Below, piece after piece: positions 51,564-59,526 of a stretch of 64,000 nt of DNA (position 1 is its first letter; each line of letters starts with the position of its first letter). The position numbers and the translations under genes are program-made. The notes under the pieces are model-generated. The model was not told where the DNA came from, did not search any database, and saw nothing but the letters and a program-made list of their open reading frames with translations. The stretch spans positions 62,001-126,000 of the forward strand of contig NZ_JAVSCK010000005.1 in assembly GCF_031932625.1 (NCBI RefSeq). Reading direction: 5' to 3'. This DNA comes from Hwangdonia seohaensis. GTDB taxonomy: Bacteria > Bacteroidota > Bacteroidia > Flavobacteriales > Flavobacteriaceae.

Positions 51564-53756
51564 CTAATCAATCAAAATCTCCAAAATCTTAATCGCGGCA
51601 TCGCTAATTTTTGTGCCTGGGCCAAAAACAGCTACAGCACCCGCGTCAAATAAATATTGGTAATCTTGTTTGGGTATGACGCCACCAACAATCACCATAA
51701 TATCGTCGCGACCGTAAGCTTTTAAAGCTTCAATAACTTGCGGTACCAATGTTTTGTGTCCCGCAGCAAGCGAGGAAACCCCTAAAATATGCACATCGTT
51801 TTCCACGGCTTGTTTGGCAGCTTCCTGTGGTGTTTGAAATAAGGGGCCAATATCGACATCAAAACCCACATCGGCATATCCGGTGGCTACTACCTTGGCA
51901 CCTCGGTCGTGACCGTCCTGTCCCATTTTTGCAATCATTATGCGAGGTCGTCGCCCATCTTGTTCGGCAAAAATATCGGCCAATTCTTTTGCTTTATTAA
52001 AGCTATTATCGTTTTTTATTTCTTTACTATACACACCGGAAAAGGATTTTATTTGCGCCTTATAACGTCCGAAAATAACTTCCAAAGCATCACTGATTTC
52101 GCCTAAAGTCGCGCGTTCGCGAGCTGCTTGAACAGCTAAAGCTAGCAAATTGTGATCCTCACGAAAGTGGGGGTCTTTTGAATTTATTTCTTGATTATCT
52201 TTAGTATTTGAATCTATCGAATTTAAGGAAAATTTTGCTGCTTCGGTTAATTTCGATAAAGCCCTTTTTACTTTATCGTTATTTCTTTCGGCTTTTAGCT
52301 TATTTAAACTGTCTATTTGTTGATTACGAACCGTTTGGTTGTCGACTTCTAAAGTTTGTATGGGCGCTTCTTCCTTGAGCCTGTATTTGTTAACGCCAAC
52401 AATGATATCTTGTCCAGAGTCAATCCGCGCTTGTTTGCGTGCCGCGGCTTGTTCAATTCTTATTTTAGGAATGCCCGCTTCAATGGCTTTGGTCATGCCG
52501 CCCAAGGCTTCCACTTCTTCAATTAAAGCCCAGGCTTTTTGGGCGATGTCATGTGTTAATTTTTCAACATAAAAACTACCCGCCCAAGGGTCGACTGTTT
52601 TGGTGATTTTAGTTTCTTCTTGTAGAAATATTTGTGTATTTCTGGCAATTCGAGCCGAAAAATCGGTTGGTAAGGCAATGGCTTCGTCCAAGGCATTGGT
52701 GTGTAAACTTTGTGTGCCGCCAAAAGCCGCCGCAGCCGCTTCAATGGTGGTTCGAGCTACGTTATTAAACGGGTCTTGCTCGGTTAAACTCCAACCCGAA
52801 GTTTGGCAATGGGTGCGTAGGGCAAGCGATTTTTCATTCTTCGGATGGAATTGTTTTACCAATTTCGCCCACAGCATACGAGCCGCACGCATTTTGGCAA
52901 TTTCCATAAAATGATTCATGCCAATCGCCCAAAAGAAAGATAGGCGCGGGGCAAAGGTATCGATGTCCATGCCGGCGTCCAATCCTTTTCTAATGTATTC
53001 CAATCCATCGGCCAAGGTGTAAGCGAGTTCGATATCGCAGGTCGCACCAGCCTCTTGCATGTGGTAACCCGAGATGCTGATACTGTTGAATTTTGGCATG
53101 TTTTTACTGGTAAATTCAAAAATATCAGAAATGATTTTCATGGAAGGTGTTGGCGGATAAATATAGGTATTGCGCACCATAAATTCCTTTAAAATATCAT
53201 TTTGAATGGTGCCTGCCAATTGTTCCGGCTTCACGCCTTGTTCTTCGGCGGCAACAATGTAAAATGCCATAATGGGTAAAACGGCACCGTTCATTGTCAT
53301 TGAAACCGACATTTTATCGAGTGGAATTTGGTTGAAAAGTACTTTCATATCTTCAACCGAATCAATGGCAACTCCAGCTTTTCCAACATCGCCAACTACT
53401 CGTTCGTGGTCGGAATCGTAACCGCGATGTGTTGCCAAATCAAATGCCACCGATAAGCCTTTTTGTCCCGCTTCCAAATTGCGTCTGTAAAACGCATTGC
53501 TTTCTTCGGCTGTAGAAAATCCAGCGTATTGCCTAATGGTCCACGGTCTGCGTACAAACATGGTGCTGTACGGTCCACGAAGATTTGGTGCTATGCCCGC
53601 AACAAAATTAAGATGCTCGATATGTTGCAAATCGTCTTTTGAATAGGTTGATTTTACAGGAATATCTTCAGCGGTCAAAAACGAGCTATGGACCATTGGT
53701 TTTTGGTTTTTGGCCGCTGGCTTAATTGTAATATGTTGGAGGTTTTTTCTAGACAT
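51564..53756 (-). CDS. mutB: Methylmalonyl-CoA mutase large subunit
   Basis: A 730-residue catalytic subunit that interconverts (R)-methylmalonyl-CoA and succinyl-CoA with adenosylcobalamin. The TIM-barrel region includes GLSVAFDLATHRGYDSDH, TIQNDILKEFMVRNTYIYPP, SISGYHMQEAGA and RTHCQTSGWSLTEQDPFNN. The C-terminal B12 domain has MGQDGHDRGAKVVA with the cobalt-binding His at about 616. Together with the small subunit it forms the bacterial heterodimer, used in propionate and odd-chain metabolism. The genes on this strand run udk, divIC, mutA, lipoprotein, mutB. Confidence 0.97.
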   Translation of the reverse strand: MSRKNLQHITIKPAAKNQKPMVHSSFLTAEDIPVKSTYSKDDLQHIEHLNFVAGIAPNLRGPYSTMFVRRPWTIRQYAGFSTAEESNAFYRRNLEAGQKGLSVAFDLATHRGYDSDHERVVGDVGKAGVAIDSVEDMKVLFNQIPLDKMSVSMTMNGAVLPIMAFYIVAAEEQGVKPEQLAGTIQNDILKEFMVRNTYIYPPTPSMKIISDIFEFTSKNMPKFNSISISGYHMQEAGATCDIELAYTLADGLEYIRKGLDAGMDIDTFAPRLSFFWAIGMNHFMEIAKMRAARMLWAKLVKQFHPKNEKSLALRTHCQTSGWSLTEQDPFNNVARTTIEAAAAAFGGTQSLHTNALDEAIALPTDFSARIARNTQIFLQEETKITKTVDPWAGSFYVEKLTHDIAQKAWALIEEVEALGGMTKAIEAGIPKIRIEQAAARKQARIDSGQDIIVGVNKYRLKEEAPIQTLEVDNQTVRNQQIDSLNKLKAERNNDKVKRALSKLTEAAKFSLNSIDSNTKDNQEINSKDPHFREDHNLLALAVQAARERATLGEISDALEVIFGRYKAQIKSFSGVYSKEIKNDNSFNKAKELADIFAEQDGRRPRIMIAKMGQDGHDRGAKVVATGYADVGFDVDIGPLFQTPQEAAKQAVENDVHILGVSSLAAGHKTLVPQVIEALKAYGRDDIMVIVGGVIPKQDYQYLFDAGAVAVFGPGTKISDAAIKILEILID

Positions 53757-53775
53757 TTTGGTTTACCCAATTTTT

Positions 53776-54414
53776 TTATTGTGGCGTTTTGTTAAAATCT
53801 ACTTTTTGCACGGATTTTTCAGCATTGGCGCTTGACAAATCTTTATTAAACAGCTTCGCATAATACAAATCGAAAGCGATGTAAGCTGCCAAGTATTTAT
53901 CGCTTAACGCATGCCTGTAATTAGACATTAACGGTGCGCCAAAAGGTTTCGGACTCATGCTGTTTACTTTTAATAACGAATTAAAAGTTGCTCTTAAATC
54001 TGGGTTTTGCATATTTATAGCAATGCATTTTACCAAAGCACCGTTATAGTTTAAATAGCTTTCTGGGTTGTTGGCATCCCACAAGTCGTTCTCGTTTTTT
54101 AGGGTTTCAAAAACCATAACAGTATGTGGCGAAACGATGTCTTCGTGTTTTAACCTGCCGTAAATAGCATTTCTGATAAACTGACCGTAAGCCTGAACTA
54201 ACGAGGCGTTTGGGTTGTTTTTACCATAATACTTTAAAATATCATCTTCAAAAGCAAATAGGGCTTCGCTGTATAATTTGGAGTTTACGTTTTCGCAAGT
54301 TAAAACCAAGCCTTTGTCGGCATATTTATATTCTGTTAGTGTGTTTTCATTTTTACAACTTATCAAACCAAAAGTTAATGCGATTACAAAAAGTTTAAAA
54401 AATGGTGTTTTCAT
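53776..54414 (-). CDS. Hypothetical lipoprotein inside the mutase operon
   Basis: A 212-residue protein with a lipoprotein signal (LFVIALTFGLISCKNE). The rest is soluble and mostly helical, with Asn/Leu/Tyr-rich stretches (LYSEALFAFEDDILKYYGKNN, FIRNAIYGRLKHEDIVSPHTVMVFETLKN). It lies between mutA (21 bases upstream) and mutB (20 bases downstream) in the same direction, so it is co-transcribed with the two subunits of a cytosolic enzyme although it is exported. I do not recognise a family. The link to the mutase, if any, is unclear. Confidence 0.8.
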   Translation of the reverse strand: MKTPFFKLFVIALTFGLISCKNENTLTEYKYADKGLVLTCENVNSKLYSEALFAFEDDILKYYGKNNPNASLVQAYGQFIRNAIYGRLKHEDIVSPHTVMVFETLKNENDLWDANNPESYLNYNGALVKCIAINMQNPDLRATFNSLLKVNSMSPKPFGAPLMSNYRHALSDKYLAAYIAFDLYYAKLFNKDLSSANAEKSVQKVDFNKTPQ

Positions 54415-54434
54415 GGGTGTAATAAAATTTAAAA

Positions 54435-55805
54435 TTATTCGGTTTTTAATCGGTTTTGTTCTAAGCTTTCGGCAAGTCGTTTTTCAACAATAGGCTCAAT
54501 CAATGTTTTTCTCGACTTGGTTTTTACAAACGGATATAATTCCAGTTCGTCCTTCATTTTATCGTTTGTATTGGGGTGTTTGTTGCTTCCCAATAACACT
54601 TCTTCGCCAGCATTAAATTGCTGTTGTTCTTTGTTGGCGCTTTCCTTTATTTTCCGTTGAATGGTGCCTTCTTTCAATTGTTTTAAAAAGCCGCCGTTGG
54701 CCTCAATATCCTTAAATAATTCTAAAGCTTTTTCGGCAAGCTGATGGGTTAAACTTTCAATATAATAAGCACCATCGGCAGGATTGTTTACTTTATCAAA
54801 ATAACTTTCGTGCTTTAAAATAAGCAATTGATTTCGGGCAATGCGCTCGCCAAATTCGTTGTTTTTATGATATATCGCATCGTAAGGCAAGTTGCAAATG
54901 GTATTGGCGCCACCCAAAACAGCGCTCATGCACTCGGTTGTGGTGCGCAACATGTTGGTGTTGTAATCGTAAAGCGTTTTGTTGCGTTTTGTTGGAACTG
55001 CAATGATGTTGCAATTTGGGTTGATATTATATTCTGAAGCTAATGTATTCCATAGTGTTCTTAGCGCTCTGAGTTTTGCGATTTCGAAAAAATAATTGGT
55101 GCCAACCGACACTTGGAAGATAGCATTGAACGTTGATTTTTTTTCGTTATCAATAATGTTTTCAAGATGATTTAAATACGCGTTGGCATGGGCTAAACCA
55201 TAAGCCAGTTGTTGCACCATATTGGCACCTGCGTTTTGATACAACGATGCATCTACGCTAAACGTATTGGTGTTTTTTACGATAGATTCAAAATGCTTGT
55301 GGTCGTCTTTTAAATTGTTAAACCAGTTGCCAGATTTGGCTAGATTTCCTATGATATCTGTTTGAATGTGGATTCCCGCCTTCGTAGGAATGACAGAAAG
55401 TTGTTTAACATAGTCGTTATTTAAAAACTGTAAATCGAAATAGAAAAGGGTAGAAGTAAGGTTGATATTTTTCAATAAACCTTCAATTGAAACGGAATCA
55501 TTCGGAATAATAAATTTGATGCTTTCTGCGCCTCTTTCAATAGCATCAATAGCCTTTAGATTCGATTTCTCAACATCGGCAACAAAAATAGTTTGGCAGA
55601 TATTCCATTGTGTGGCTTTGGTGTTTGATGGTTTTGGGAACTCATCAAAATCATCGGCATGATAAAACGGTTTTACCGCAATGCCTTCGTTGGAATTCCA
55701 AATAAGGGTATCGTTATAATCGGCGCCTTTTAAATCGACTTGAATTTTTTGTTTCCATTGCTTTGCCGACACCGAGTTGAAACCATCAAACAAACGCTTA
55801 GTCAT
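54435..55805 (-). CDS. mutA: Methylmalonyl-CoA mutase small subunit
   Basis: A 456-residue non-catalytic partner of MutB. The N-terminus LFDGFNSVSAKQWKQKIQVDLKGADYNDTLIW is typical, and the barrel part has FQVSVGTNYFFEIAKLRALRTLW and ERIARNQLLILKHESYFDKVNNPADGAYYIESLT. It lacks the C-terminal B12-like domain found in longer small subunits. An unusual segment, SVIPTKAGIHIQ at residues about 136-147, is encoded by a palindromic genomic repeat (55362-55398) that stays in frame. The gene's start overlaps the stop of the divIC-like gene by eight bases. Confidence 0.93.
   Translation of the reverse strand: MTKRLFDGFNSVSAKQWKQKIQVDLKGADYNDTLIWNSNEGIAVKPFYHADDFDEFPKPSNTKATQWNICQTIFVADVEKSNLKAIDAIERGAESIKFIIPNDSVSIEGLLKNINLTSTLFYFDLQFLNNDYVKQLSVIPTKAGIHIQTDIIGNLAKSGNWFNNLKDDHKHFESIVKNTNTFSVDASLYQNAGANMVQQLAYGLAHANAYLNHLENIIDNEKKSTFNAIFQVSVGTNYFFEIAKLRALRTLWNTLASEYNINPNCNIIAVPTKRNKTLYDYNTNMLRTTTECMSAVLGGANTICNLPYDAIYHKNNEFGERIARNQLLILKHESYFDKVNNPADGAYYIESLTHQLAEKALELFKDIEANGGFLKQLKEGTIQRKIKESANKEQQQFNAGEEVLLGSNKHPNTNDKMKDELELYPFVKTKSRKTLIEPIVEKRLAESLEQNRLKTE
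55362..55398. repeat. Palindromic repeat unit inside mutA
   Basis: The core ATTCCCGCCTTCGTAGGAAT (55372-55391) is an imperfect palindrome that continues into GAC. It is the same type as the intergenic elements at 22417-22441 and 30401-30423. It adds about twelve codons to mutA without breaking the frame. Confidence 0.8.
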
Positions 55806-56124
55806 CTTTTTTTGTTTTTAAACTGTCTTCGTATTCAATAATAAAAATTTCCTCATCATCCTTTTTCATGTAATAGGATTCCCTAGCAAATTTTTCCATG
55901 CCTTCTTCTGTGCTTAATTTTTTAATGGCTTTTTTATCTTTTTCAATTTCTCGTTTATAGTATTTTTTTTCATTCTCCAAAGCTTCAATATCTGAATTTA
56001 ATTCATGATGAATGAGCCACGAATTGGTATCGAAAAACAGCATCCAAACCGCAAAAACCACAAGTATGAGTATAAACCAATTTTTAAAAGGTTTTAAGTA
56101 TTTATTTTTTTTGAATTGTGCCAT
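55798..56124 (-). CDS. FtsB/DivIC-family septum formation protein
   Basis: A 108-residue bitopic membrane protein. A short basic cytoplasmic N-terminus (FKKNKYLKPFKN) precedes one membrane helix (WFILILVVFAVWMLFF, about 16-31) and a coiled coil of about 45 residues (DIEALENEKKYYKREIEKDKKAIKKL). The end EEGMEKFARESYYMKKDDEEIFII is the typical FtsB/DivIC C-terminus. It joins FtsL and FtsQ in the divisome. It lies directly between udk (no gap) and mutA (overlap). Confidence 0.88.
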   Translation of the reverse strand: MAQFKKNKYLKPFKNWFILILVVFAVWMLFFDTNSWLIHHELNSDIEALENEKKYYKREIEKDKKAIKKLSTEEGMEKFARESYYMKKDDEEIFIIEYEDSLKTKKDD

Positions 56125-56730
56125 TTACAGTTTTTCGTTAATAATGGTTTTAACAATATCTACGGCAACGGTATTGTATTTATTGTTTGGAATGATAATA
56201 TCTGCGTACTCTTTCATGGGTTCTATAAACTGATCGTGCATGGGTTTTAAGGTGTTTTGATAACGCAAAAGCACTTCGTTTATATCTCTACCGCGCTCGG
56301 AAATATCGCGTTTTAATCTGCGAATTAAACGTTCGTCGGTATCGGCGTGCACAAATATTTTAATATCGAACATATCCCGCAATTCTGGGTTTGTAAGTAT
56401 TAAAATGCCTTCAACAATCATAACTTTTCTTGGGTGCGTTAAAATGGTATCGCCCGTTCTGTTATGTTTTACAAACGAATATACCGGTTGGTGTATGGGT
56501 TTGCCTGTTTTTAGTTCTTTTAAATGATTAACCAATAAATCAAAATCGATGGATCTTGGGTGGTCGAAATTTATTTTAACGCGTTCTTCGTAAGTTAAAT
56601 GTGTGGTATCTTTATAATATGAATCTTGCGAAATAACACCAACTTCACCTTCGGGAAGTTCGTTTAAAATTTGATTGACAACCGTTGTTTTTCCACAGCC
56701 CGTTCCGCCTGCAATTCCTATTATTAGCAT
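56125..56730 (-). CDS. udk: Uridine kinase
   Basis: A 201-residue nucleoside kinase of the PRK/Udk family that phosphorylates uridine and cytidine in the salvage path. The P-loop is IGIAGGTGCGKTTVVNQI at about 4-21. Substrate-binding segments are VISQDSYYKD, NFDHPRSIDFDLLVNHL and VMIVEGILILTNPELRD. The Arg-rich lid is ERLIRRLKRDISERGRD. It has the expected length, and its stop is adjacent to the divIC-like start. Confidence 0.95.
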   Translation of the reverse strand: MLIIGIAGGTGCGKTTVVNQILNELPEGEVGVISQDSYYKDTTHLTYEERVKINFDHPRSIDFDLLVNHLKELKTGKPIHQPVYSFVKHNRTGDTILTHPRKVMIVEGILILTNPELRDMFDIKIFVHADTDERLIRRLKRDISERGRDINEVLLRYQNTLKPMHDQFIEPMKEYADIIIPNNKYNTVAVDIVKTIINEKL

Positions 56731-56824
56731 CTAAAAAATGTTTATAAACTTTAATAAAACCAAATAAAATCCAAATTTGTTATCCATCATTTTAGAGGTT
56801 ATTTAGCATCACACAAATCTAAGA

Positions 56825-57931
56825 TTATTTCTTCGGAATTATTTTAACTATGCCAACATTTTCAACCCCAACATAAATATAGCCGTCTGGACCTTGGCGT
56901 ACACTGCGCACGCGACCAATGTCATCCAATAGGCGGTCTTGTTTAACAACCGCATTGTTTTTAATAACACACCTGTTAAGGTACTGAAATTTTAAAGAGC
57001 CTACTAAAAGGTTGCCTTTCCAATTGGGGTAAATGTCGCTGGTTATAAACGCCATACCACTGGGCGCAATGGAAGGTGTCCAATGATGTATGGGCTGCTC
57101 CATACCCGGAGCTTCGGTAAGCTCGGTAAATTTAGTGCCGCTGTAATTTATGCCGTAGCTAATTACGGGCCAGCCATAATTTTTGCCCGCTTCAATAATA
57201 TTGATTTCGTCGCCACCTTTGGGACCGTGTTCGTGCGTCCATATTTTACCGGTCTCAGGATGTTTTACCATGCCTTGTGGATTGCGATGACCGTATGAAT
57301 ATATGGCTTTTTTGGCACCGGCTTTGTTGGTAAAAGGATTGCTTATGGGTATGCTTCCATCGTCTTTTAATCGATACACTTTACCACCGTCACGGGTAAT
57401 ATCTTGGGGGTTTACATCGCGATTCCCGCGGTCTCCTATAGTGAAATAGAGATACCCATCGTTGTCAAAAACAATTCGCGACCCAAAATGTTGTCCGCGG
57501 GTTGTGTTTGGTAACGCATTGTAAAGCACTTCTTTATTGGTTAGTACATTATTTTTAAGTTTTGCCCGCATTATGGTTGTGTTGGCACCGTCGTTATCAT
57601 CGTTTGACGAGGCATACGACAAATACAACCAACCATTGTTTTTGTAGTTGGGATGCAATTCGATGTCCATTAAACCGCCTTGACCAAGGACTTCTATTTT
57701 AGGCATTCTGGAAATTATAGATTTTACTCCATTGTTGAAATGGATTAGTTCTCCGGATTTTTCGGTTATAAGCATCGAACCATCGGGCAAAAAAACAAAC
57801 CCCCAAGGATTGTTTAAATCGGAAACAACGGTTTCATAAGAATGTTCGGTGTTTACAGGGTTTTTGTCTTGAGCGCAAGCGTTAAAACTAATAATGAAAG
57901 TTAGTATAAAATATAAAGGTTTTCGACTCAT
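56825..57931 (-). CDS. PQQ-dependent sugar dehydrogenase family protein
   Basis: A 368-residue exported protein of the soluble aldose-sugar dehydrogenase (GDH-B-like) beta-propeller family. An in-frame ATG at 57997 adds 22 residues, but I choose ATG 57931 because a signal peptide (RKPLYFILTFIISFNACAQD) follows it. The propeller has NNPWGFVFLPDGSMLITEK, GQGGLMDIELHPNYKNNGWLYLSYA, NTTRGQHFGSRIVFDNDGYLYFTIGDRG and YSYGHRNPQGMVKHPETGKIWTHEHGPKGGDE, which includes the family's catalytic His and PQQ contacts. It oxidizes sugars to lactones in the periplasm. Whether PQQ is made by this organism is not shown here. Confidence 0.9.
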   Translation of the reverse strand: MSRKPLYFILTFIISFNACAQDKNPVNTEHSYETVVSDLNNPWGFVFLPDGSMLITEKSGELIHFNNGVKSIISRMPKIEVLGQGGLMDIELHPNYKNNGWLYLSYASSNDDNDGANTTIMRAKLKNNVLTNKEVLYNALPNTTRGQHFGSRIVFDNDGYLYFTIGDRGNRDVNPQDITRDGGKVYRLKDDGSIPISNPFTNKAGAKKAIYSYGHRNPQGMVKHPETGKIWTHEHGPKGGDEINIIEAGKNYGWPVISYGINYSGTKFTELTEAPGMEQPIHHWTPSIAPSGMAFITSDIYPNWKGNLLVGSLKFQYLNRCVIKNNAVVKQDRLLDDIGRVRSVRQGPDGYIYVGVENVGIVKIIPKK

Positions 57932-57975
57932 AATTTTACATATTAAATGAAACCACAATTTACTTAAATTTATTG

Positions 57976-58004
57976 TTTGTTTATAAAGAAAAGCCATATA
58001 TTTG
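57976..58004 (+). promoter_or_regulatory. Promoter of tRNA-Pro
   Basis: TTTG (57976-57979), a 17-base spacer and TATATTTG (57997-58004) match the Bacteroidota promoter form TTTG-N17-TAnnTTTG. The tRNA begins 27 bases after the -7 box. Confidence 0.8.
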
Positions 58005-58031
58005 CAGTCCTTAAAAAGGGGGTAACCAATT

Positions 58032-58106
58032 CGGGGTGTAGCGTAGCCCGGTTATCGCGCCGCGTTTGGGACGCGGAGGTCGCAGGTTCGAATCCTGCCA
58101 CCCCGA
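58032..58106 (+). tRNA. tRNA-Pro (anticodon TGG)
   Basis: A 75-base cloverleaf. The acceptor stem CGGGGTG pairs with CACCCCG, the anticodon arm is CCGCG-TTTGGGA-CGCGG with anticodon TGG, and the T arm is GCAGG-TTCGAAT-CCTGC. The discriminator base is A and no CCA is encoded. There is no integrase or direct repeat next to it, so it does not appear to be used as an attachment site here. Confidence 0.95.
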
Positions 58107-58123
58107 CTAAAATTAATACCAAA

Positions 58124-58173
58124 GAAAACTAAAACCTTGTAAATCGTATGATTTACAGGGTTTTATAGTTTTC
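58124..58173 (+). terminator. Long hairpin after tRNA-Pro
   Basis: Arms GAAAACTAAAACCTTGTAAATC and GATTTACAGGGTTTTATAGTTTTC pair almost fully around a GTAT loop. It follows the tRNA by 17 bases and probably ends its transcript, although the T-run is inside the stem. Confidence 0.65.
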
Positions 58174-58400
58174 AAGGATGTTGTAATAGTTGATATCTTT
58201 TGGTTAAAAAACCATAACAAGTGTAGAGTTGCTCAATCAAACAATTCGTTATGCCAAATTTATACGAATAGAAGCCGCAAGTGTTGCGTAACGAAGGGTT
58301 GTGATTCCTTTATTTTTTAGACTCCTTTATTTATAAATTCACCTTATCTTTTAATAAAAACTGTTGATAACTTCTATTTATATATTGAGGCAAAAAAAGC

Positions 58401-58408
58401 TATTTTTG
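58401..58408 (+). promoter_or_regulatory. -7 promoter element of trxB
   Basis: TATTTTTG matches TAnnTTTG exactly, 20 bases before the trxB start codon. A TTG at the ideal -33 spacing was not seen. Confidence 0.55.
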
Positions 58409-58428
58409 CAACTATAAAATTTGAAAAT

Positions 58429-59379
58429 ATGTCTGATACAATCGAAAAAGTAAAATGCTTAATTATAGGGTCTGGACCTGCAGGTTATACAGCTGCCATT
58501 TATGCAGCACGAGCTAACATGAAACCCGTTTTATACCAAGGTACGCAACCTGGTGGACAATTAACTACCACCAACGACGTTGAAAATTACCCAGGGTATC
58601 CTGATGGCATAACGGGACCGGAAATGATGATTGAATTCCAAAAACAAGCAGAACGCTTTGATACCGATGTTCGTGATGGCTGGATTACTAAAGTAGATTT
58701 TTCGGGTGATGTTCATAAAGTATGGGTTAATGATGAAAAAGAAATTCACTGTGATACCGTAATTATTTCAACAGGAGCATCAGCTAAGTATTTAGGCTTA
58801 GAATCAGAACAAAAATATTTAAACCTAGGCGGTGGCGTTTCGGCCTGTGCGGTATGTGATGGGTTTTTCTATAGAAACCAAGAAGTTGTAATTGTTGGTG
58901 CCGGAGATTCCGCTTGCGAAGAAGCACATTATCTGTCTAAACTCTGTACAAAAGTAACCATGCTGGTAAGACGTGATGAGTTTAGAGCCTCAAAAATTAT
59001 GGAAGCAAGGGTTAAAAACACCAAAAATATTGAGATTTTATTCAATACGGAAACCGATGAGGTTTTAGGTGACGGACAAGTAGTAACAGGTGTACGAGTA
59101 TTCAATAATAAAACCAATGCAAAGCACGAGATTCCAGCCACAGGATTTTTTGTAGCCATTGGACACACTCCAAATACCGAGATTTTTAAGGATTATTTAA
59201 ACCTAGATGAAACGGGGTACATTATCAATGTGCCAGGAACATCAAAAACAAATGTAAACGGTGTTTTTGTATCTGGTGATGCCGCAGACCATGTGTACCG
59301 ACAAGCGGTTACAGCTGCGGGAACAGGTTGTATGGCAGCTTTAGATGCAGAACGTTATTTGGCGGCGAAAGAAGGCTAG
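58429..59379 (+). CDS. trxB: Thioredoxin-disulfide reductase
   Basis: A 316-residue low-molecular-weight thioredoxin reductase. The FAD-binding start is CLIIGSGPAGYTAAIYAARA. The redox-active pair is CAVCDGFF at about 137-140. The NADPH site is VVIVGAGDSACEEAHYLS, and the second FAD motif VNGVFVSGDAADHVYRQAVTAAGTG is at the end. It keeps thioredoxin reduced in the cytoplasm. It has a good promoter and appears monocistronic. Confidence 0.97.
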   Translation: MSDTIEKVKCLIIGSGPAGYTAAIYAARANMKPVLYQGTQPGGQLTTTNDVENYPGYPDGITGPEMMIEFQKQAERFDTDVRDGWITKVDFSGDVHKVWVNDEKEIHCDTVIISTGASAKYLGLESEQKYLNLGGGVSACAVCDGFFYRNQEVVIVGAGDSACEEAHYLSKLCTKVTMLVRRDEFRASKIMEARVKNTKNIEILFNTETDEVLGDGQVVTGVRVFNNKTNAKHEIPATGFFVAIGHTPNTEIFKDYLNLDETGYIINVPGTSKTNVNGVFVSGDAADHVYRQAVTAAGTGCMAALDAERYLAAKEG

Positions 59380-59444
59380 ATTAAATGGCATTTAAAGTTA
59401 GCGTGAGTTAATTTAAGCTGGCTTAGTATTATAAAAAGCCATGT

Positions 59445-59459
59445 TTTGGTAATACCAAA
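59445..59459. promoter_or_regulatory. Palindrome upstream of the class-V aminotransferase
   Basis: TTTGGTAATACCAAA is a perfect 7+1+7 inverted repeat in the 147-base gap between trxB and the aminotransferase gene. A half-site TTGGTATTA lies further downstream in the same gap. It could be an operator, but no regulator is encoded nearby. Confidence 0.35.
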
Positions 59460-59526
59460 GTAACTTAAGTAGCATTGCTCCATGCATGAATTGGTATTAT
59501 TGTTATTATTTTTAAGTATTTAGTTT

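Larger units (their letters stand above)
58107..58428 (+). other. 322-base non-coding stretch between tRNA-Pro and trxB
   Basis: No gene is supported. It contains a long hairpin at 58124-58173 near its start and a -7 promoter box for trxB at its end (58401-58408). The rest is A/T-rich with no open frame of note. Confidence 0.75.

Noticed and set aside
58032..58428. tRNA-Pro as attachment site of a mobile element
   Set aside because: No integrase, no repeat of the tRNA 3' end and no foreign gene content were found beside it.
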